In this document: one piece after another, positions 1-4,961 of the stretch | Numbering within the stretch: position 1 is the stretch's first letter | How the letters are laid out: every line of letters starts with the position of its first letter | Assembly (NCBI GenBank): GCA_938082955.1 | Contig: CALKDE010000099.1 | Coordinates: 1-10,028, forward strand | Reading direction: 5' to 3' | DNA length: 10,028 nt | Source of the DNA: an uncultured Pseudomonadales bacterium | Lineage (GTDB): Bacteria > Pseudomonadota > Gammaproteobacteria > Pseudomonadales > Pseudohongiellaceae | The notes under the pieces: model-generated | Databases searched by the model: none | Told to the model about the DNA's origin: nothing | Seen by the model: only the letters and a program-made list of their open reading frames with translations | Program-made: the position numbers and the translations under genes

Positions 1-453
1 CGTTTCTTTAACTTCCTCCATCACCACATAGCTGGTTGACTCTTGAACGCCAGGCAGGCTTAACAGCGTTTCACCAAGTAAATCCCGGTAAGCATTCATG
101 TCTTCAACCCTCGCCTTGATTAAGTAATCGAAGTTTCCTGAAACCAAATAACATTCTTGCACCGTCGGAAGCGCAATCGCCGCTTTCTTGAATTTCGCGA
201 AGATATCTTGTGAAGTTCTGGTCAGCCTTATTTGAACAAAAACCACGAGTGCTGCTTTTAAGCTAGCTGGGTCAAGTAAAGTGGTGTAACCGGCGATCAC
301 GCCCTCACGCTCCATCCTCTTTACTCTTTCTAAGCAGGGAGTCGTTGTTAAGCCAACTCTTCTCGCCAATTCCGCATAGCTAATACGCCCATCTTTCTGC
401 AATTCTCGAAGGATTTTTTTATCTATAGAAGACAATGATTTAGCTGCAATCAT
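1..453 (-). CDS. lrp: Leucine-responsive regulatory protein Lrp (3' end cut by window edge)
   Basis: Global transcription factor of the Lrp/AsnC family, which binds DNA as dimers to hexadecamers and senses leucine or alanine. Translation from the ATG at 453 down to base 1 gives 151 residues with no stop. E. coli Lrp has 164, so roughly a dozen C-terminal residues are missing. An N-terminal winged helix-turn-helix covers about residues 9-52, with ELQKDGRISYAELARRVGL followed by TTTPCLERVKR. The RAM effector domain follows, with LVSGNFDYLIKARVEDMNAYR near 103-123 and LPGVQESTSYVVMEEVKE near 133-150. These match enterobacterial Lrp (ECHLVSGDFDYLLK, LPGV, TYVVMEEVK) closely, pointing to true Lrp rather than a distant paralogue. 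No good Shine-Dalgarno precedes the ATG. The gene is divergent from ald, and Lrp-box-like sequences fill the gap, so self-repression and control of ald are both likely (inference). Confidence 0.95.
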   Translation of the reverse strand, partial: MIAAKSLSSIDKKILRELQKDGRISYAELARRVGLTTTPCLERVKRMEREGVIAGYTTLLDPASLKAALVVFVQIRLTRTSQDIFAKFKKAAIALPTVQECYLVSGNFDYLIKARVEDMNAYRDLLGETLLSLPGVQESTSYVVMEEVKET

Positions 454-471
454 ATTAAATAACCAGGTTTT

Positions 472-531
472 TAGTTAGTAATAGTGGAAATAAATAGATT
501 ATTACACTGTTTTTCTCAGAATATAAAGAAA
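472..531. promoter_or_regulatory. Phased Lrp-box-like sites between lrp and ald
   Basis: The E. coli Lrp consensus is YAGHAWATTWTDCTR. The stretch 495-509 (TAGATTATTACACTG) matches at 13 of 15 positions. The stretch 517-531 (CAGAATATAAAGAAA) matches at 11, and 472-486 (TAGTTAGTAATAGTG) also at 11. Starts are 23 and 22 bp apart, close to two helical turns, as expected for cooperative Lrp octamer wrapping. The outer two sites are weak, and AT-rich DNA raises chance matches, so only the central site is well supported. On the minus strand the central site contains TAATAAT, a possible -10 for lrp, which would put repression of lrp and activation of ald on the same element. Confidence 0.55.
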
Positions 532-551
532 TTCCTCTTATTGAAAATCTA

Positions 552-557
552 TATAAT
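552..557 (+). promoter_or_regulatory. Candidate -10 element of the ald promoter
   Basis: A perfect TATAAT lies about 40 bases before the ald ATG. The sequence 16-18 bases upstream of it (528-535, GAAATTCC) does not resemble TTGACA, so the promoter has a strong -10 and a poor -35. That is the usual form of an activator-dependent promoter and fits the Lrp-like sites centred about 30 and 60 bases further upstream. The transcription start would be near 563-565. Confidence 0.5.
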
Positions 558-596
558 CTCGCTCAACAGTCAAATGCAGGCATTTGGAGAAACGCT

Positions 597-1736
597 ATGA
601 TAATTGGTGTCCCTAAAGAGATTAAAAACCATGAGTACCGTGTTGGTCTCACTCCTTCGGTAGTTCGAGAACTCACTCGAAACGGCCACGAAGTTATCGT
701 TGAAAAACACAGCGGTAGCGGCATTGGCCTTGAAAATGATCAGTACGAAGAAGTTGGCGCGCGCATAGTGGAAACCGCCAGTGAAGTGTTTGCTCAAGCA
801 GACATGATCGTTAAGGTTAAAGAACCACAACCAGCTGAGTGCAAAATGTTGCGCCCAGGACAATTGCTATTCACCTATCTGCATTTAGCGCCAGACCCAG
901 AACAAACTAAATTGCTGGTTAATTCCGGTGCGACTTGTGTGGCCTATGAAACAGTGACAGATGATGCAGGCACGCTACCATTGCTTGCTCCGATGAGCGA
1001 AGTGGCTGGAAGAATGTCCATTCAGGAAGCGGCGGTTTGTTTGGAGAAATCAAAGTTAGGCAGCGGTGTATTACTAGGTGGAGTTCCCGGTGTTGAGCCT
1101 GCTAATGTTGTCATAATTGGCGGTGGAGTTGTTGGATTAAATGCGGCTCGCATGGCAATGGGGCTGGGTGCAAACGTTACTATCCTTGACCGATCGATTA
1201 CCCGGCTCAAGCAAATTGATGAACTTTATGAAGGGCGCATCAAGACGCTTTTTTCCACTACAGACACAATTGAAAGTCAGCTAAGAACTGCGGATTCTGT
1301 GATTGGCGCGGTACTGGTGCCTGGGGCAGCAGCGCCAAAACTTGTCACGAGGCAGATGCTTTCCTTGATGAAGAAGGGCTCAGTCTTAGTCGATGTTGCC
1401 ATCGATCAAGGTGGATGTTTTGAAACCTCTAAAGCAACAACCCATGAAGACCCCACCTACATTGTCGATGGAATCATTCACTACTGTGTGGCTAATATGC
1501 CCGGCGGTGTCGCGAGAACGTCTACGTTTGCATTAAACAACGCCACCATGCCTTTCGTGCTCGAGTTTGCTGATAAAGGCTATCACAGAGCATTGATGGA
1601 CAATGCTCATCTGAGAAATGGTTTAAATGTTCACAACGCCATGGTGACCAATGAAGCCGTCGCTGAGGCGCTGGGCTACAACTATGTTGAAGCGGTTACC
1701 GCCCTGCACAATAGTGAGCTAAGGGCGACAGCTTAA
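597..1736 (+). CDS. ald: Alanine dehydrogenase
   Basis: Catalyses the reversible NAD-dependent oxidative deamination of L-alanine to pyruvate and ammonium in the cytoplasm, feeding alanine into central carbon metabolism. The 379-residue length is close to that of known alanine dehydrogenases (about 370). It opens with MIIGVPKEIKNHEYRVGLTP, with the pyruvate-binding Arg15, catalytic Lys75 (KVKEP) and His96 (YLHLAP) at the positions known from the Mycobacterium and Phormidium enzymes. The NAD-binding Rossmann motif GGGVVG is at 175-180 with the adenosine-ribose Asp198, and catalytic Asp270 sits in VDVAIDQGG. The ATG has a GGAGA ribosome site at 586-590, six bases upstream. The gene is divergent from lrp; in mycobacteria ald is likewise driven by an adjacent Lrp-family regulator (AldR). 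Its TAA overlaps the stop of the convergent dioxygenase gene. Nothing in the sequence suggests the related lysine-biosynthesis or transhydrogenase families. Confidence 0.97.
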   Translation: MIIGVPKEIKNHEYRVGLTPSVVRELTRNGHEVIVEKHSGSGIGLENDQYEEVGARIVETASEVFAQADMIVKVKEPQPAECKMLRPGQLLFTYLHLAPDPEQTKLLVNSGATCVAYETVTDDAGTLPLLAPMSEVAGRMSIQEAAVCLEKSKLGSGVLLGGVPGVEPANVVIIGGGVVGLNAARMAMGLGANVTILDRSITRLKQIDELYEGRIKTLFSTTDTIESQLRTADSVIGAVLVPGAAAPKLVTRQMLSLMKKGSVLVDVAIDQGGCFETSKATTHEDPTYIVDGIIHYCVANMPGGVARTSTFALNNATMPFVLEFADKGYHRALMDNAHLRNGLNVHNAMVTNEAVAEALGYNYVEAVTALHNSELRATA

Positions 1737-2485
1737 AGCGGTTTATCAGCTAGAAAATTAAGTCCGGCATCGGGCAAGGATGTCTTGCCACATTGCTTAT
1801 TGGCAGGGATAGCAATATCCATGAGTTTTGGGTTCATTAGCTTGAGCTGCTCTAGAAGACTATCGAGCTCTTGCCAGTTCTTTACTTGTAAGCGGGGATT
1901 TGATTGACGCTCCTCTAAGATGGTCGATTGCGTCCAGCCTTTGTAGTCATGACCTGGAAAGACAGTGGTCTGATCTGGTAGCTTCAATAATTTAGTAAAC
2001 AGGCTGTCATACAACTCTTCTGAGGATCCATTCTGGAAATCTGTTCGTCCAGTGCCTCTTATTAGAAGAGTATCTCCAGTAAATAACAGCTGTTGCTCGC
2101 CGTCTAGAAAAAAGCAGTAGGAATCATCAGTATGCCCTGGAGTGTAAATTGCCCGCAAAGCGATTGATCCCAGTTGCAGGATATCGCCATCTCCAAAAAA
2201 CCGGTCTACACAAGCCATTTCAGAAGGCTTGCCGGCTAGGGTTTCACAGCCTGTGATATCACGGAGTGGGCCCAAGGCAGTAATATGGTCCGCGTGACAG
2301 TGCGTGTCCAAGGCATACTTTAGCTGAAGAGAGAGGTCGGTAAGCAACTGAATATAGCTGCTTAGTTTTTCACTGACAGGATCAATAAGTAATGCAACTT
2401 CTGCGTCAGTATCTGCTACTAAGTAAGTGTAGGTAGAAGATTCACTATCGAATAATTGCCGAATTAAGACTGGGTTATTTTTCAA
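1733..2485 (-). CDS. ETHE1-type persulfide dioxygenase (metallo-beta-lactamase fold)
   Basis: Predicted non-haem iron enzyme that oxidises glutathione persulfide (or a similar low-molecular-weight persulfide) with O2 to sulfite and the thiol, clearing sulfane sulfur and sulfide. The 250-residue protein shows THCHADHITALGPLR (His62, His64, Asp66, His67), PGHTDDS (His118), TGDTLLIRGTGRTDFQNG (Asp138) and FPGHDYKG (His179). His62, His118 and Asp138 align with the iron ligands of human ETHE1 (His79, His135, Asp154). The IRGTGRTDFQ block and the late IPANKQCG are ETHE1-specific and argue against glyoxalase II. No rhodanese domain is fused. Translation starts at TTG: the next Met (residue 90) lies after the first metal motif, and the family start (RQLFDSESSTYTY here) begins only a few residues downstream. 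The TTG overlaps the previous gene's TGA as TTGA, indicating translational coupling; a weak AGG lies about 11 bases upstream. Confidence 0.9.
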   Translation of the reverse strand: MKNNPVLIRQLFDSESSTYTYLVADTDAEVALLIDPVSEKLSSYIQLLTDLSLQLKYALDTHCHADHITALGPLRDITGCETLAGKPSEMACVDRFFGDGDILQLGSIALRAIYTPGHTDDSYCFFLDGEQQLLFTGDTLLIRGTGRTDFQNGSSEELYDSLFTKLLKLPDQTTVFPGHDYKGWTQSTILEERQSNPRLQVKNWQELDSLLEQLKLMNPKLMDIAIPANKQCGKTSLPDAGLNFLADKPL

Positions 2486-4158
2486 CTTGCTAGACCTATT
2501 CTGCTTTGGGGTTCAATTTCTTGTGGCAACACAAACCAGCGCAATTTGTTGGCTGATTCAGGTAGAGACAAGCTGTAGCGAACTCTACCATCATCCACTT
2601 TATTTAACTCGATTAGCGCCTCATCGAGATATTTTGAGAGGGGTTTCGCTGAGTTTATAGCGGCTTGTTGTTCCTGTGCTAAAAGAGAGTCTAAACAAAG
2701 GGACTTCAATTTCATTGATGCGCCCTGATACCGCCAAGTACCTGAATCAGTATCGAACTGGTAAAACGGGAGAAGCTTCCAACCTAGCGCAGACACGTAT
2801 TCAATGGCTTTTAGCAGATAGTCAAACGTCTCTTCGCTAATGAAATAGTTAAAATTCAACCGAACCCACCCCGGTCGCATCACCTTATGACCTTTATTCA
2901 GTTCTTTGTGCAGCTTGCGAGAATAATTCAAGTCCATACCTAGAAGTTCATGACCATAAGGTCCTGCACAAGAACAGCCCCCGCGCGCCTGGATGCCAAA
3001 AAGATCATTCAACAAAGCCACTACAAATCCATAATGCAGGTCAGCTCCTTCGTGCTTGATTCTAAGAGAAAATATTGAAAGACCCTCTTGGGATGAATCA
3101 CCTAAAACTTCTATATTTTTATTCGTCTTCCACCGCCTTAATGCACGCTCTTTAAAGTTCGCCTCCAAACTTTCAATCAGGTCAGTTCCTACTGCTTGCT
3201 GCAATTTGAAAACCAGCCCAGCCCTAATAGATTCTACTATTGCCGGTGTGCCACCTTCTTCTCTGCGTTCATGATCGGTAATGAATTGATGATCAACTGG
3301 GGTGACATACAAAACTGTCCCTCCACCAGGAGACACGGGAACTGAATTTTTGAGTAGTTGTTTTTTGACAATCAACACGCCTGGCGTGCCGGGACCACCA
3401 ACAAATTTATGCGGGCTTAAAAAAACTGCGTCCTTTGAGCAAGCACTATCGACAGGGTTCATATCGATGGAGACATAGGGCGCTGCTGCGGCGTAATCCC
3501 AAAAAGACAGAGCATCGTATTGATGCAGAAGCGCTGCTACCTCCTCGACATCTGTCTTTAGTCCTGTGACATTTGATGCGGCAGAAAAGCTGCCAATTTT
3601 GAGTGGCCTATCAGCAAACTCAATGAGCTTTGTTTGTAAAACCTTGGTGTCCAACTGGCCTGATTGAGACAAGGGAATGACAATTACATCGGCTATAGAT
3701 TCTCGCCAAGGTATTTCGTTGCTGTGATGTTCGTAAGGACCAATGAAAACGACTGGTCGAGAGGCATCAGGAATTAGGTCTAGAAATTTATGCCGTTCAT
3801 TCAAGTCTGCGGGAAGCCGCAGATTCAAAATATCGATCAATTTGTTAATTGCAGCGGTAGCGCCGGAGCCACAGAAAATAAGTTGATCGTCTTTAACCGC
3901 ATTGACGGCTTGTTTTATAGTCTGCCTCGCCTCTTCGCGGTAGGCAGTAGATTGCGCGCCGGAGAAAGAGGTCTCGGTATGCGTGTTCGCATAAAATGGG
4001 AGCACTGAATTTGTAATAAATTGTTCGATGAAATCTAAAGAACGACCAGAAGCGGTGTAGTCCGCATAAACAAGCGGTTTCTGTCCGAAGCTGGTTTCGA
4101 TTAACCGACCATCACCTATAATAGAATCTCTAATCTTAGCGACTAGCTCTGTAGTCAT
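2482..4158 (-). CDS. Class V aminotransferase, cysteine-desulfurase-like, with C-terminal extension
   Basis: PLP-dependent enzyme of aminotransferase class V (SufS/CsdA/NifS superfamily). Counting from the ATG at 4158 (558 residues), the cofactor-stacking His is in YEHHSN (about 144-145). Asp221 (WDYAAAAPY) should bind the pyridine nitrogen, and Lys251 in SPHKFVGGPGTPG is the Schiff-base lysine. ARGGCSCAGPYG (Cys395, Cys397) sits where desulfurases carry the persulfide-forming Cys, so C-S cleavage of cysteine or a related thiol amino acid is plausible but not shown. At 558 residues it is well over the roughly 400 of SufS/NifS; the last 100 or so residues, after GWKLLPFYQFD, are an extension I cannot assign. 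Start choice: the ATG has GGAG nine bases upstream, while the frame stays open to a TTG at 4185 (567 residues), less likely. First gene of the operon with the persulfide dioxygenase. Confidence 0.85.
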   Translation of the reverse strand: MTTELVAKIRDSIIGDGRLIETSFGQKPLVYADYTASGRSLDFIEQFITNSVLPFYANTHTETSFSGAQSTAYREEARQTIKQAVNAVKDDQLIFCGSGATAAINKLIDILNLRLPADLNERHKFLDLIPDASRPVVFIGPYEHHSNEIPWRESIADVIVIPLSQSGQLDTKVLQTKLIEFADRPLKIGSFSAASNVTGLKTDVEEVAALLHQYDALSFWDYAAAAPYVSIDMNPVDSACSKDAVFLSPHKFVGGPGTPGVLIVKKQLLKNSVPVSPGGGTVLYVTPVDHQFITDHERREEGGTPAIVESIRAGLVFKLQQAVGTDLIESLEANFKERALRRWKTNKNIEVLGDSSQEGLSIFSLRIKHEGADLHYGFVVALLNDLFGIQARGGCSCAGPYGHELLGMDLNYSRKLHKELNKGHKVMRPGWVRLNFNYFISEETFDYLLKAIEYVSALGWKLLPFYQFDTDSGTWRYQGASMKLKSLCLDSLLAQEQQAAINSAKPLSKYLDEALIELNKVDDGRVRYSLSLPESANKLRWFVLPQEIEPQSRIGLAS

Positions 4159-4203
4159 TGCATTGCTCTCCAAAGTTGCAGGCAATGGTATCTCTCTACA
4201 AGG

Positions 4204-4216
4204 GAGACATTGTCTC
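4204..4216. promoter_or_regulatory. Perfect palindrome GAGACA-T-TGTCTC upstream of the desulfurase-like gene
   Basis: A 13-base perfect inverted repeat with one central base lies 46-58 bases before the chosen start codon of the minus-strand operon. It could be an operator, or a short hairpin in the mRNA leader. No known regulator motif is recognised. The surrounding DNA is rich in TCTC, which lowers its significance slightly. Confidence 0.4.
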
Positions 4217-4272
4217 TAATTACTCTGTTTTTCTCTCGGGAATGATCTATATGTTTCTTATTATTGAATATA

Positions 4273-4289
4273 TTGGCACAATATGCCAA
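4273..4289. promoter_or_regulatory. Inverted repeat TTGGCA-N5-TGCCAA, candidate operator of the divergent Lrp-family regulator
   Basis: Six-base perfect arms separated by CAATA, lying between the divergent regulator and the sulfur operon, 26 bases before the regulator's GTG. The flanks are AT-rich on both sides (ATATT before, AATAATTAATAAT after), and an approximately 17-bp dyad with an AT core is the usual size for Lrp/AsnC family sites. TTGGCA could also serve as a -35 with AATAAT (4296-4301) as -10 for the regulator at 17-base spacing. That would place the start near 4308, just after the GGTGA ribosome site, so this promoter reading is doubtful. Confidence 0.45.
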
Positions 4290-4314
4290 ATAATTAATAA
4301 TTGGTGAATCAAAA

Positions 4315-4776
4315 GTGGATAAACAAGACCTATTACTGCTTCGATCAATTCAGCAAGACTCATCTCTTTCTACCGGAGAGTTGGCCGAGAAAGTTGGCAT
4401 GTCCAAATCGGCGTGCTGGAGACGATTACAAAAGCTGACAGCTGACGGCGTGATTAAAAAACAAGTCGCAATTTTAGATGCACAGAAGCTCAATCTGCCT
4501 CTGACGGTTTATATTTCAATTCGCACTAACGAGCACAATGACAATTGGGCCTCTCAATTTCAAAAGGTAACTAAGAATATCTCTGGCATTCTTGAAGTGC
4601 ATCGAATGAGCGGAGACTTAGATTATCTATTAAAAGCTGTAGTGGAAGACATGCAGGGCTATGACAAATTGTACAAGCAACTCATAAAAGCAGAGCTATT
4701 TGATGTCAGCTCTAGCTTTGTGATGGAGACGATGAAGCAGACCACTGAATTGCCCCTGCACAGTAATATCAATTGA
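4315..4776 (+). CDS. Lrp/AsnC-family regulator, DecR/CyuR (YbaO)-like
   Basis: DNA-binding regulator of 153 residues, normal length for the family. The winged helix-turn-helix covers roughly residues 1-50 (LSTGELAEKVGMSKSACWRRLQKL at about 18-41). The RAM ligand-binding domain has the family's MSGDLDYLLKAVVEDMQGYD at 98-117. SACWRRLQKL, NWASQF, and the closing SSSFVMETMKQTTELPL resemble E. coli DecR/CyuR (YbaO), as recalled from memory, more than Lrp itself. DecR responds to cysteine and switches on cysteine breakdown, which suits the neighbouring desulfurase-like operon (inference). It differs clearly from the Lrp at the left edge of the window. Start is GTG, with GGTGA at 4303-4307 seven bases upstream; an in-frame TAA at 4291-4293 excludes a longer protein. 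It is divergent from the operon, and the 129-157 bp between them hold two palindromes. Confidence 0.9.
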   Translation: MDKQDLLLLRSIQQDSSLSTGELAEKVGMSKSACWRRLQKLTADGVIKKQVAILDAQKLNLPLTVYISIRTNEHNDNWASQFQKVTKNISGILEVHRMSGDLDYLLKAVVEDMQGYDKLYKQLIKAELFDVSSSFVMETMKQTTELPLHSNIN

Positions 4777-4788
4777 TTGAATATGCAC

Positions 4789-4823
4789 TGAGGTAGTATC
4801 AAACCTGCCTCAATTGTCTTGTT
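4789..4823 (+). terminator. Probable intrinsic terminator after the DecR-like regulator
   Basis: TGAGGTAG (4789-4796) pairs with CTGCCTCA (4805-4812) as an 8-bp stem with one G-U pair and an 8-base loop, starting 12 bases after the TGA. The tail ATTGTCTTGTT is only moderately T-rich, so termination may be incomplete. Confidence 0.4.
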
Positions 4824-4858
4824 ACAATTCAGATTCGCACAATGCCGACAATTATTGT
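4812..4858. promoter_or_regulatory. Inverted repeats AATTGT-N6-ACAATT and ACAAT-T-ATTGT upstream of the PQQ-type gene
   Basis: AATTGT (4812-4817) and ACAATT (4824-4829) form a perfect dyad spaced by six bases. ACAATTATTGT (4848-4858) is a second perfect palindrome using the same ACAAT/ATTGT half-site, with centres about 32-33 bp (three helical turns) apart. They lie 104-150 bases before the start of the beta-propeller gene, in the part of its upstream region where a promoter would be expected. I see no convincing -35/-10 pair, so the regulator and promoter are unknown. Confidence 0.35.
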
Positions 4859-4961
4859 ATTTTTGGCGCTGGGTTTTCCTCCAAGGGAGCAGGCAGTGCA
4901 GGGCGTGCGCTTCTCACAGGAATGGGGCTAACATTTTACATCCACCATACGGGCATTACTT

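Noticed and set aside
1733..2485. Glyoxalase II (hydroxyacylglutathione hydrolase) as identity of the beta-lactamase-fold protein
   Set aside because: The IRGTGRTDFQ, HTDDS and IPANKQCG blocks and the iron-ligand pattern are those of ETHE1 persulfide dioxygenases.
4159..4185. Nine extra N-terminal residues of the desulfurase-like protein, from a TTG at 4185
   Set aside because: The frame is open, but the ATG at 4158 has GGAG at good distance, whereas the TTG has only a weak GAGAG. A longer form is not excluded.
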